From Pseudomonadales bacterium (GTDB taxonomy: Bacteria; Pseudomonadota; Gammaproteobacteria; Pseudomonadales; Azotimanducaceae): a DNA stretch of 64,000 nucleotides. Below are positions 1-7,953 of this stretch, in pieces (within the stretch, counting starts at the first letter, position 1; each line of letters opens with the position of its first letter). The notes under the pieces are model-generated. The model was not told where the DNA came from and ran no database searches. It worked only from the letters and a program-made list of their open reading frames with translations. The stretch lies in the NCBI GenBank assembly GCA_012103505.1, contig WLWP01000001.1:1054001-1118000 (forward strand). Reading direction: 5' to 3'. Made by a program: the position numbers and the translations under genes.

Positions 1-1
1 C

Positions 2-916
2 ATCAGTGCGCTGATTATGGGCATCAGAAGTAAAGTATTAGAAGGTTACTCTCTCGCGAATAGCTTGCGTGAATATCCGCAGAGTTTTAATGAGCTCTAT
101 TGTTCCTCTGTCGCTGCTGGGGAACAGTCAGGCTACCTGGATCGAGTACTGGAAAACTTGTCTGACTATCTAGAGCGCCAATTTGAATCTACTCGAAATG
201 TTGAGATGGCGCTCCTGTATCCGGTTGCGCTGCTGGTACTGGCTTTTTTCATCGTCGGTGCACTGATGATCTATGTGGTCCCGGATATGATTACGGTCAT
301 CGAAGACTCTGGTCAAACGCTCCCATGGGTTACGGTCGTGCTCATTGGTATGACCGAGGTCCTGCGGGATTATTGGTGGCTCTTGCTCGCAATTATACTT
401 GGCACGATTGCGGTACTACGGTGGGCGCTTGCACAACCCGCCATTCGTTTGCGCTGGGATCATCAGAAATATTCCATACCGCTCGTTCGGAGGATTAGCC
501 GAAGTGCGAGCGCCGCTCGGTATGCCAACACTTTGTCGATTCTGACAAGCGCTGGCGTGCCTCTTGTCGAAGCGATGAACATCGCTTCAGAAGTTGTTGG
601 CAACAGCTGGTTGCGACGTCGCTTACAGGAGGCCACGCAAACCGTCAGTGAAGGGATGAGTTTAAAGGTCAGTCTGGAACAAGTCGGTCAGTTTCCGCCC
701 ATGCTGCTACACATGGTAGGTAGTGGTGAGCAAAGTGGTGAGCTCGATGCCATGCTAGATCGAGTAGCTGAATATCAACAGGCTGAAGTCGAACGGATTG
801 TTTCAACCTTGGTCAAAATGTTTGAGCCAATGATGTTGTTGCTGATGGGTGGTGTCGTGCTGTTTATTGTGATGGCTGTCCTATTACCCATTCTGAGTAT
901 GAATACGCTTGTATAG
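2..916 (+). CDS. gspF: Type II secretion inner-membrane platform protein GspF (5' end outside window)
   Basis: GspF is the polytopic inner-membrane protein of the type II secretion system. It couples the cytoplasmic ATPase GspE to pseudopilus assembly. About 304 residues are visible and the frame is open to the window edge, so the first ~100 residues of a ~405-residue family are missing. Two copies of the GspF repeat can be seen: one ending before the hydrophobic stretch at nt 220-285, and a second starting at 'ARYANTLSILTSAGVPLVEA'. A final membrane helix lies at nt 835-900. The paired motif 'GEQSGYLDRVL' / 'GEQSGELDAML' is typical of the two halves. It is followed directly by gspG-M in the canonical order, so the assignment is very secure. 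Confidence 0.96.
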   Translation: MSALIMGIRSKVLEGYSLANSLREYPQSFNELYCSSVAAGEQSGYLDRVLENLSDYLERQFESTRNVEMALLYPVALLVLAFFIVGALMIYVVPDMITVIEDSGQTLPWVTVVLIGMTEVLRDYWWLLLAIILGTIAVLRWALAQPAIRLRWDHQKYSIPLVRRISRSASAARYANTLSILTSAGVPLVEAMNIASEVVGNSWLRRRLQEATQTVSEGMSLKVSLEQVGQFPPMLLHMVGSGEQSGELDAMLDRVAEYQQAEVERIVSTLVKMFEPMMLLLMGGVVLFIVMAVLLPILSMNTLV

Positions 917-947
917 CGTTACGCATAAAAGAAGTGAAGAGGTTGAG

Positions 948-1385
948 ATGAAAGGAAACATGCAAGTCAACGCACCAGCCAAAGGCTTTACGCTGATTGA
1001 AATATTGGTTGTTGTGGTCATTTTGGGCATTCTCGGTGCGATTGTAGTACCAAATCTTATGAGCCGACCCGATACGGCACGAATTCAAGCGGCGCAAACT
1101 GACATTCGAATGCTCGCATCAGCCTTGGATGTGTATCGGCTAGACAACTTTCAGTATCCATCTTCGGAGCAAGGTCTGGAGGCGTTGGTACAACGTCCGA
1201 GCGGTTTTCCTGAACCGCCTAATTGGAATGCAGATGGATACATCAAGAAGCTCCCGAGTGATCCGTGGGGTTCCCAGTATATTTATGACCGAAACGAGAC
1301 AGTCTTCTCGCTTTTCAGCTTAGGTGCTGATGGACAAGAAGGTGGTGAGGGCATGAATGCGGATATTCAATACGCAGATCTCTAG
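948..1385 (+). CDS. gspG: Major pseudopilin GspG
   Basis: GspG is the main subunit of the periplasmic pseudopilus that pushes substrates through the secretin. The 145-residue protein has a type IV prepilin leader ending in KG|FTLIEIL with Glu at mature position 5, then a long hydrophobic helix. The C-terminal part carries the family signature 'YPSSEQGLEALV', the 'LPSDPWGSQYIYD' segment and a 'SLGADGQEGGEG' calcium-loop region. The ATG at 948 follows a GAGG Shine-Dalgarno. An upstream in-frame ATG at 909 would overlap gspF and lengthen the leader, so it is less likely. It lies 31 nt after gspF and overlaps gspH. Confidence 0.97.
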   Translation: MKGNMQVNAPAKGFTLIEILVVVVILGILGAIVVPNLMSRPDTARIQAAQTDIRMLASALDVYRLDNFQYPSSEQGLEALVQRPSGFPEPPNWNADGYIKKLPSDPWGSQYIYDRNETVFSLFSLGADGQEGGEGMNADIQYADL

Positions 1386-1929
1386 TCCTAGTGTGGCGTT
1401 AATGGCTTCAATCAGTCGAGGTTTCACCTTGATTGAAGTGCTGGTTGTAGTTGTGATTCTCGCTATTGCAATGAGTGTGGTTGTTGCCGGATTCACTGGG
1501 GCTGACCAAGAGCAGAGTTTTAAAGGGTTTGCGGAAAGGATGGTGTTACGCATCGAGATGGCTCGAGATCGAGCGGTGCAAACCAACAATGAATGGGGCG
1601 TCTACGTTGATGCAGACGAAATTTCCTTTGCTGAATTCGATCATGTGAGCGCGCAGTGGCTGCCTCGAATACAGCGCCCATTTCGAGTCGAGTCTACAGA
1701 TGATAATTTCCGATACCGGGTGAAGGTTGAAGCGTACCCGGGCCAGGTTGAGCCCAGCGACGACGATGAGGATACTCCATCGATCATTTTGTTCTCAAGC
1801 GGGGAGACAACACCGTTTGAGCTTTCTATTGAACCTGAGGCATGGACAACGAATTCATGGACGCTCGTCAGCGACGGTTTCTCCCGCACGGTGGCATCTC
1901 GAGTAACAGAGGACGATTCGTTGCTATGA
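1357..1929 (+). CDS. gspH: Minor pseudopilin GspH
   Basis: This minor pseudopilin has the prepilin cleavage motif RG|FTLIEVLVVVVI followed by a hydrophobic helix and a C-terminal beta domain of the GspH type. Two starts are possible. ATG 1357 has a GGTGAGG Shine-Dalgarno at the right spacing, overlaps gspG by 29 nt and gives a 22-residue leader. ATG 1402 gives a standard 7-residue leader (MASISRG) but has no clear ribosome site. The protein would act at the tip or base of the pseudopilus with GspI, J and K. Its stop overlaps the gspI start as ATGA. The family call is secure, the start is not. Confidence 0.92.
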   Translation: MRIFNTQISSPSVALMASISRGFTLIEVLVVVVILAIAMSVVVAGFTGADQEQSFKGFAERMVLRIEMARDRAVQTNNEWGVYVDADEISFAEFDHVSAQWLPRIQRPFRVESTDDNFRYRVKVEAYPGQVEPSDDDEDTPSIILFSSGETTPFELSIEPEAWTTNSWTLVSDGFSRTVASRVTEDDSLL

Positions 1930-2306
1930 ATGCCAAGGGTTTTACTCTGTTAGAGATGCTAATCGCGGTGGCGATTATTGCGATTGTGGGGACGACCATA
2001 TCTGCAGCTGTCGGAAATGTTGCCAATCAAACACATGCTATGGAGCGCCGGACACTCGCGAACTGGGTCTCGCAGAACGCAATGACCCGCCTGCGTATCG
2101 ATTTGCGGGTGAACCCTCGCGTTTTGCCAGTTGGAAAAGACAATGCTCGAATCTACATGGGCGAGCGGGAGTGGGATGTTCTGACGGAAGTTGAAGCGAC
2201 AGAGTCACCGCTCTTGCGACGAGTCGAACTTGACGTCTACGAAGTCGTTGAAGGCGAGCGGCAAGGACCCTTTGACCACTTGGTCGCCTTCGTCGGTAGG
2301 CACTAG
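1926..2306 (+). CDS. gspI: Minor pseudopilin GspI
   Basis: This short pseudopilin of about 126 residues starts MNAKG|FTLLEMLIAVAII, with cleavage after the Gly of a five-residue leader and Glu at mature position 5. The ATG at 1926 overlaps the gspH stop codon as ATGA, a translational coupling that fixes the start. Longer upstream extensions would only be gspH sequence in another frame. The remainder contains 'ANWVSQNAMTRLRI', which matches the GspI consensus helix (A..VA.N.L..LR). In the secretion machine GspI forms the tip complex with GspJ and GspK. Confidence 0.94.
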   Translation: MNAKGFTLLEMLIAVAIIAIVGTTISAAVGNVANQTHAMERRTLANWVSQNAMTRLRIDLRVNPRVLPVGKDNARIYMGEREWDVLTEVEATESPLLRRVELDVYEVVEGERQGPFDHLVAFVGRH

Positions 2307-2318
2307 AGGCTAAGTACA

Positions 2319-2921
2319 GTGAAGCTAGTGCTCAGGCAAGCTGCCGGATTCACCCTCATAGAGATACTTGTTGCACTAGTTGTCTTCTCGATCATTGGAC
2401 TTGTCAGCAGCCAACTTTTGTCCCAGACGATTCGATCGAACGAGATTCTCTACGATAGAGGCAGCTATTTATCCGAAATGCATCGCGCGATGCAGGTACT
2501 TCAACGGGATGCGATGCAAATTTCTAGCCGGGGCATCCGGGATCAGTACGGCGACCGTCTCGAGAATTTGATCATTGGGACTGACGGGGCAATCGAATTT
2601 TCGAGGAACGGTTGGCGTAATCCGTTGCGTTTGCCTAGGGCCGAAGTCCAACGTGTCGGCTACCTTGTTCAAGACAACAAACTGCTGCGCGCCTATTGGC
2701 CTGTATTGGACCGAGCGCAAGACACCGAACCGGCTTATCAAACCATTCTGGAAAATATTGAGCGGGCGGAATTTTACGCGCTAGACAATTTCGGTAACGA
2801 ATATACGTACTGGCCACAGCCCGGTTTACCCCCAGATATTAAGCTTGTTGGACTGATCGTTCGGGTCGAACTCGCAACATTCGGTGTGATCGAGAGGATT
2901 TGGGAGATTCCCAATGTATAA
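2319..2921 (+). CDS. gspJ: Minor pseudopilin GspJ
   Basis: This 200-residue pseudopilin begins with GTG at 2319 and has the prepilin motif AG|FTLIEILVALVVFSII. The C-terminal body includes 'MHRAMQVLQRDAMQISSRGI' and a later 'GWRNPLRLPRAEVQRVGY' segment, both characteristic of GspJ. It starts 12 nt after gspI and overlaps gspK by 8 nt. Its role is in the GspI-J-K tip complex that initiates pseudopilus assembly. Confidence 0.95.
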   Translation: MKLVLRQAAGFTLIEILVALVVFSIIGLVSSQLLSQTIRSNEILYDRGSYLSEMHRAMQVLQRDAMQISSRGIRDQYGDRLENLIIGTDGAIEFSRNGWRNPLRLPRAEVQRVGYLVQDNKLLRAYWPVLDRAQDTEPAYQTILENIERAEFYALDNFGNEYTYWPQPGLPPDIKLVGLIVRVELATFGVIERIWEIPNV

Positions 2922-3876
2922 CCGACGTCGTGAAACGGGTGTAGCTTTGATTAGCGTTCTACTTATAGTGGCCATTTTGTTGGCAGTGGTTGGACGATTA
3001 ATGGCGAATCACGGTCTCTCTATTAGTCAGAATCAGAATGTATTTGAACAAAACCAAGCACTGCAATATGCGCTTGGGGCAGAGAGCTTGGCGCGCCAGG
3101 CGCTGTTTGAAGATTTCTCGCAAGGTGGTCCCGATGTTGACCATTTAGGTGAGGTTTGGGCGCAGCCAGTATTGCCTTTCGAGCTAGACGAGGGCGGCTT
3201 CTTGGAAGCGCAGGTTCGTGATCTTAACGGCTGCTTTAACTTGAACAACCTCGCAGGCGGCGGAAGTAAGGCGGCAATAGAACGATTAAAGCGCCTGTTA
3301 ACTAATCTCAATGCTCCCCAGCAAATCGCAGACGCATGGTTAGATTGGATTGATGGTGATAGTAACGTCACGGAGTTTGGCGCGGAGGATTCGGAGTATT
3401 TGGTTGCCAATATTCCGCACCGGACGCCAAACGATCTCGTTTCGAATGTCAGTGAAATGGCACTATTGCAAAACATGGATGCAGACACATTGTTAGAGGT
3501 GCGCCCCCATGTCTGTGTTTTACCGACTACCGATACGACACTAAATGTAAACACTGCCAATCTGCAGACCCTAGCCTCGTTAGACAATAGCGTTTCACCG
3601 GCCACCGCTGAAGCCGTGGTAGGCATCGCACGTGAATATTCTGCTGTGAGCGATTTCTTAACTGAGTACCCAGACTATCAACCTGCTGCGGCAGTCCTAT
3701 CGGTTAAAAGCGAGTACTTCGAAATGCACGCGTTTGCACAAGTCGGAGACTCTTCTGTGACGCTGCTCTCAGTTTTTCACCGTGATCCAACTAGTGGAGA
3801 AGTCACAGTCTTAGCCCGTGATTTTGGTAGACTCTTCCGCTCATCGATTGAAGTGGCGACCGAGGAAGCCAGTTAA
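2914..3876 (+). CDS. gspK: Minor pseudopilin GspK
   Basis: GspK is the large tip pseudopilin. The 320-residue protein has a short basic N-terminus, then ETG|VALISVLLIVAIL, where Glu at mature position 5 is replaced as usual for GspK, and one hydrophobic helix. The body carries the GspK landmarks 'DLNGCFNLNNL', 'LDWIDGDSNVTEFGAED', 'PNDLVSNVSEM' and 'LNVNTANLQTLASLD'; the last is the helix-hairpin-helix-like insert domain. It overlaps gspJ upstream and its stop overlaps the gspL start as TAATG. Length and motifs fit the family fully. Confidence 0.96.
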   Translation: MYNRRRETGVALISVLLIVAILLAVVGRLMANHGLSISQNQNVFEQNQALQYALGAESLARQALFEDFSQGGPDVDHLGEVWAQPVLPFELDEGGFLEAQVRDLNGCFNLNNLAGGGSKAAIERLKRLLTNLNAPQQIADAWLDWIDGDSNVTEFGAEDSEYLVANIPHRTPNDLVSNVSEMALLQNMDADTLLEVRPHVCVLPTTDTTLNVNTANLQTLASLDNSVSPATAEAVVGIAREYSAVSDFLTEYPDYQPAAAVLSVKSEYFEMHAFAQVGDSSVTLLSVFHRDPTSGEVTVLARDFGRLFRSSIEVATEEAS

Positions 3877-5135
3877 TGCCCAAACTCTACCTACGTGTTT
3901 TGTCAGACGCACGAGCAATTCCGGACGAAGAGGAATATGAGATTAGCCTGGAGTGGTTGATCACAGAGAACGACGGTGGAGTGCGTGGGTATGGTCGCAC
4001 AGATCAACGCGGCTTGGCCGATGTCGCCGATCCGAATGTGGAGTGGCTTAACGACCCAGACAATACCACCGTCTTTGTGCCTTCAGACTTTGTGTTGAAA
4101 GTTGCGTGTGAAGTGCCTGGGCGCAGCCAAGCTCAGATTCGCAGGGCTCTACCGTTCGCTGTAGAGGAATATATCGCGTCAGACATAGAGTCTATGCACA
4201 TTGCACATGGCCCTATCAAGGCAGGCGAGCCGATCCACTGCAATCTTCTCTCACGCGAACAGATCGATAACTGGCTGGCTTGCTTTACGTCAGTCGGCGT
4301 GCATCCCGGTGCTTTTATTGCTGATGCTGAGATATTAGATCAAAACCGAAGCGTTGCGACTCTTGTTTTCGACGATGACTCAGTCTTGGTGAACAACGCA
4401 AGCCAAGCTGCGGTAGTAGGTCGCGATAACTTATCTATGGCCCTCGGCACGCTCGCTATAGATCGTATAATTTCATTAAACGGCGTGCCCACAGATCTTG
4501 AGCTTGGTCAGATAGAAAGCTCGGTCGCTGTTGAAGAAGTCTCGGTCACGGAAGCCGGTGTCATTGAGTACTTCGCCAAGCGTCATAGAACTGGCGAATC
4601 GTATGTTAACTTGTTGCAAGGTGAATACCGTCCACACAGACCCCAGAGCGCCAATGCGACACGTTGGAGAGGCGTATTTGCGCTAGCTGCGGGTTGGCTC
4701 GTTGTAGGCTTTGTCAGCCTCGTCGTTCAAGGTTGGTGGGCGAGCTCAGAAGCAGAACGGCTGGAAAGACTCAGTTTCGACTTCTACAAACAAACATTCC
4801 CGCGTGAAAGCCAGCCTGTCAGTATCGATCAGCTCAGGCGGCGAATGGCGTCTAAACTCGGGCAGGCTTCGCCTGGCGCTGAGGGTAGTGAAAGTGCGTT
4901 CATAGGATTAACTGCTCAGTTTGCGAACGTCGCCAAGGCTGAACACAGCGTATTGTCGATGAGCTACACCGAACAGCGGCGGGAACTCAACGTTGAAATC
5001 CTGTTGAAAAACTACGATGAATTGGACGCGTACAAGACTCAGCTTGCAGCTCAAGGTATAGAGGTTGAAACAACCAACGCAGAGCAAGAAACTCGTGGCG
5101 TTCGAACTCGCATGCGTGTGCGATATGCGGGCTAG
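3876..5135 (+). CDS. gspL: Type II secretion bitopic membrane protein GspL
   Basis: GspL links the ATPase GspE to the inner-membrane platform. The 419-residue protein has a cytoplasmic actin-like region (about residues 1-260) with the family feature 'VPGRSQAQIRRALPFAVEEY'. One transmembrane helix follows near residues 265-287, and the C-terminal periplasmic domain of about 130 residues is of the ferredoxin-like GspL type. The start is fixed by the TAATG overlap with gspK. It is followed after 24 nt by gspM, its binding partner. Confidence 0.94.
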   Translation: MPKLYLRVLSDARAIPDEEEYEISLEWLITENDGGVRGYGRTDQRGLADVADPNVEWLNDPDNTTVFVPSDFVLKVACEVPGRSQAQIRRALPFAVEEYIASDIESMHIAHGPIKAGEPIHCNLLSREQIDNWLACFTSVGVHPGAFIADAEILDQNRSVATLVFDDDSVLVNNASQAAVVGRDNLSMALGTLAIDRIISLNGVPTDLELGQIESSVAVEEVSVTEAGVIEYFAKRHRTGESYVNLLQGEYRPHRPQSANATRWRGVFALAAGWLVVGFVSLVVQGWWASSEAERLERLSFDFYKQTFPRESQPVSIDQLRRRMASKLGQASPGAEGSESAFIGLTAQFANVAKAEHSVLSMSYTEQRRELNVEILLKNYDELDAYKTQLAAQGIEVETTNAEQETRGVRTRMRVRYAG

Positions 5136-5159
5136 GGTAGGACGGAGTAGGGTGAGGAT

Positions 5160-5675
5160 ATGACAGGTTTTGCCAACAGTTTTACTCAAGCGTTACGAAC
5201 AAGTTCGCTTGGCCGATGGTATGCCCACAAAGAACGAACTGAGCAACGAGTGGTGCTCGCCGTACTGATTCTAGTTATTGCATCCGTTCTGTGGGTCGGC
5301 GCTTGGAAGCCAGTGTCGGATTGGCGAGCCATAGCCGTAAACAAACAGCAGAATGCACAGTCATTAAACGATTGGCTACGTGCCAATGAGAACGCAGCTA
5401 AACAAGCAGCGCGATCCCGCAGTGGTGAGGTCACCTCTAGAAGGTCGCTCACACCCCTTGTGACGAAAGCTGCTGACGCACACCAGATTACAGTCAACCG
5501 CCTGCAGCCCGAAGGCAACGGCATAGTCAGCGTCTCTGTGCAAGGGCAGCCTTTCAACAAGATAGTGGCCTGGGTCTCGCAACTTGAAGAAAACAACGGC
5601 ATCACTGTCGAGCGAGCGAGCATAGATAGCGTAGATGCGCCGGGATTCGTTAACGCTCAGATTCGACTGAACTAG
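5160..5675 (+). CDS. gspM: Type II secretion protein GspM
   Basis: GspM is a small bitopic inner-membrane protein that stabilises GspL. The 171-residue product has a short cytoplasmic N-terminus, a membrane helix at about residues 30-50 ending 'LWVGAWKP', and a periplasmic domain. The motif 'LTPLVTKAADAHQITVNRLQPEGNG' region and the final 'ERASIDSVDAPGFVNAQIRL' part fit the GspM fold. It is the last gene of this secretion operon in the window; no gspN follows, which is common. The ATG at 5160 has a weak upstream GAGGAT. Confidence 0.93.
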   Translation: MTGFANSFTQALRTSSLGRWYAHKERTEQRVVLAVLILVIASVLWVGAWKPVSDWRAIAVNKQQNAQSLNDWLRANENAAKQAARSRSGEVTSRRSLTPLVTKAADAHQITVNRLQPEGNGIVSVSVQGQPFNKIVAWVSQLEENNGITVERASIDSVDAPGFVNAQIRLN

Positions 5676-5791
5676 ACCATTATCTGAAGCTGTTTTGCGG
5701 CACAGTTCCCACACGAAGTGTGTCTGGTTCAACGTATTTCCACTGCTGTCCCCTAGACTGAGTATCAGAGAAGAGAGACTCGAGGTTTGGG

Positions 5792-6403
5792 ATGCAGAAG
5801 GGCAGAGACCCCCGAAACATGCTCAGTGCGCTTTTTTACGAAGCGACGGGCGAACTCACAAAGCTCATGGATGGGTTTTACAACAACATTGAAGATGGCT
5901 TGTTTGAGCTGGCGTATGCCAATGCGGATGCGAATCAGCAGAAGCGTATCGTTGAACTTATGCGAGAGTTGCGCTTTAGGCGCGAGCATCTCATGGGTAC
6001 GTTCATCAAACGCGTGCAACGGGGTACGGAGGATTGGTTAGCCCAGTCTGACTCACCCGAGTACCTAGAAGAGCAGCTCCAAGCTGAGAAAATAGCTAGC
6101 CGGTGCTCCGGTCATTTTGGTTTTCTATTGCAATCAATAGCAGAACGGATGGCGCATGCAGCATCGCGCGATGCAGATCGAGATAGTCTACCGATCAGTC
6201 CAGAGCAAATTAGTTACCACTTCGTCATGTCCTGCCGCAATGTAGAATTCGACCGCGATGCAGTAGATGTTGTACAGGACTTGTTTCATCGCTTTGTCTT
6301 AGATCGACTGGGAACGATTTATGGCGTCATGAATCAAAAGTTGGTGGATGCAGGATGCCCAACGGTTCGCGAGTTAGAAGACGATACAGCTTCAATCGCC
6401 TAA
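5792..6403 (+). CDS. DUF1631-like protein, short form
   Basis: This 203-residue soluble, charged protein has no signal peptide. The segment around 'LFELAYANADANQQKRIVEL' followed by 'LRFRREHLMGTFIKRVQRG' resembles the N-terminal part of DUF1631 proteins (PF07793), which are usually about 700 residues long. Here only that N-terminal part exists and the gene ends with a normal stop, so it is a short paralogue or a remnant. ATG 5792 follows a CGAGG ribosome site. It lies 116 nt after gspM on the same strand and could be co-transcribed. Function is unknown. The family assignment is from memory of the consensus. Confidence 0.6.
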   Translation: MQKGRDPRNMLSALFYEATGELTKLMDGFYNNIEDGLFELAYANADANQQKRIVELMRELRFRREHLMGTFIKRVQRGTEDWLAQSDSPEYLEEQLQAEKIASRCSGHFGFLLQSIAERMAHAASRDADRDSLPISPEQISYHFVMSCRNVEFDRDAVDVVQDLFHRFVLDRLGTIYGVMNQKLVDAGCPTVRELEDDTASIA

Positions 6404-6417
6404 TGGATAACATCGCG

Positions 6418-6588
6418 TTAACCCGCTCGTTGTAAGTTCCAAAGATAGGCTTGCATGGCTGTTTCGCGCCGATCTTTCGACCGACGGTCGATAAAATTGA
6501 TAGCCAACTGCCGACGCCTCCGGTCATTGAGATAACGCCGGTCAGCAACGTGGGCTGGGGCTGATTGGGGTTGTTTAAAGGCCGTCAC
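6418..6588 (-). CDS. Small Arg-rich protein with DRR repeats
   Basis: This is a short candidate gene of 56 residues starting with GTG at 6588. It overlaps the end of the upstream exported-protein gene by 14 nt and is preceded by GGGAG at suitable spacing. The product is strongly basic and patterned, with 'ADRRYLNDRRRRQLAINFID' followed by 'RRSKDRRE'. Such DRR/ERR-rich stretches occur in many small gammaproteobacterial proteins of unknown role. Overlap and ribosome site argue that it belongs to the same minus-strand operon as the lipoprotein and exported protein upstream. No function can be given. Confidence 0.45.
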   Translation of the reverse strand: MTAFKQPQSAPAHVADRRYLNDRRRRQLAINFIDRRSKDRRETAMQAYLWNLQRAG

Positions 6589-7632
6589 TTTCTTGCTCCC
6601 AGAGCCGCTGTCTTTGTTCAGTTTTTGCTTCAGTATCGATAAACGCGAGTTCAATCTGTTGTGTATTGAGGCGCTTGAGAATCGCGCGGTTGTTACCGAC
6701 CTTGTGGATGACATGGCGGTCCGTGGCTTTCATAGGTGTACCAAACTTTGCCTTCAGCGCATCGGCAACTTGTTCGAACGCCAAATCAAAAAAAGTGCCT
6801 CGTATCACGATAGGTACGCGATCGGGAGCGATTTCCAGCGAGATCTCCCCGTCTTCAAACTTCTCAGGAAGAACAGGTAAAACAGCGACAAAGAGTCGGT
6901 CTATCGGAAACTTCTGTGTCGACTTTTCTGCAAAGGGTTGTTTGAACGCGATACCGAAGGCGCCGGCTAAGCGATATTGATCACCGAGGGTGAACGTATC
7001 AGCAAAGTGAACTGCACGCCGCCGCTCGAGAACAATTTTCCGTTTCTCGATGCTTTTTTGTTCACGTTGATACAGGTCATAAGCTTGTTGGGCATTCTTT
7101 GCCCAGGACGCAAGGGCAGCGTAGTCCCCGTATTCAATCTGCAGCTGTTTGCCGCATTGAACGTCGATTTGGTAACCACTAAACGTAATCCGAATTGCTT
7201 CTGCGAATCCCTCGCTTGGTAAAGTAGAAACGTCTCCAACAACCGAGTACTTCTTAATGAGAGTATCTTTTAACCACTGATATTCTTGCCCACAACCTAA
7301 ATAGGCTATTTCGGAAACCAAACGCAGCGGTTCTTTGCGCTGGTTGATCATTATGTAGTTCTTAGAGGTCAGGTCTCGAAATAGACGGGGTAAGTTCGGG
7401 TCCAGGTACATCCGCCATGCCAGAGGCTCTCCGGGGATGATGGGGGGATGTCGAGCGGGCGATTGTTCGGGGAATGAAAGGTGCGTTCGATTGCTGATCC
7501 CAGCGCTGCTGGATCTATCGGTGTGTGAAATTTGGTGCCTAAGCCGCCCAAGATTGGTTTCTCAGCGACGCTGGCAAGAGTTGGAGAGTAAGAAAGAAAG
7601 GTCAGCATGCCCAACCAGAGGACTTTTAGCAC
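6575..7632 (-). pseudogene. Exported protein of unknown family, split by a frameshift at a C6 run
   Basis: Two reading frames fit one protein. The first starts with GTG at 7632 after AGGAAGGA and encodes a clear signal peptide (VLKVLWLGMLTFLSYSPTLAS) reduced here to its hydrophobic core, then a mature start 'VAEKPILGGLG'. It ends in an apparent stop at 7369. The second frame, open from about 7557 to 6575, carries the remaining ~280 residues, including 'AWRMYLDPNLPRLFRDL'. The frames would join at the run of six C (minus strand, nt 7442-7447) if one C were added. Either the sequence lacks a base or the gene is newly broken. The mature protein is basic and not recognised. It follows a lipoprotein gene with a 7-nt overlap. 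Confidence 0.6.
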
Positions 7633-7829
7633 ACGTAACGTCCTTCCTCTCGTCGACGAGTGCACTCGCGCTTGAAGTTATCACAACGAATGGCAAAGCC
7701 AGGACTTTGATCAGTAGACGAAGAACATGCGTAAACTTTGTCGGCGAGTTGCGTGTCCGGCATATCTTCGAATGGGCTCGAACAACCACTTAGGAGGAGA
7801 AAAGCGATTGTTATGACAAGAAGTTTCAC
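7626..7829 (-). CDS. Small lipoprotein of unknown function
   Basis: This 67-residue product starts MKLLVITIAFLLLSGCSS, a short lipoprotein signal with lipobox LSGC, so it should be lipid-anchored. The mature part of about 50 residues is rich in Cys (three more) and ends 'RREEGRYVC'. Its stop codon overlaps the GTG start of the following exported-protein gene by 7 nt, which suggests coupled expression. An inverted repeat lies 12-47 nt upstream. I do not recognise a family; the lipobox is the only functional clue. Confidence 0.6.
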   Translation of the reverse strand: MKLLVITIAFLLLSGCSSPFEDMPDTQLADKVYACSSSTDQSPGFAIRCDNFKRECTRRREEGRYVC

Positions 7830-7840
7830 GGTCTTCTTCC

Positions 7841-7876
7841 TACGGTTGATTAAGGATTTTCATCTTCTTAACCGTA
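7841..7876. promoter_or_regulatory. Inverted repeat upstream of the lipoprotein operon
   Basis: TACGGTT and AACCGTA form perfect 7-nt outer arms, with partly matching inner ATTAAG/CTTCTTA stretches around a 20-odd nt centre. It sits directly upstream of the minus-strand lipoprotein start at 7829, where an operator or leader hairpin could act. There is no T tract in the minus direction, so it does not look like a terminator for the preceding femAB-like gene. Confidence 0.4.
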
Positions 7877-7953
7877 GACGAGGCTCGCTAATTGTCGAAT
7901 TTACTGTGTATGTTCGAAAAAGTGATTAAGCGTGTTGTTTTGAGATAATGAAA

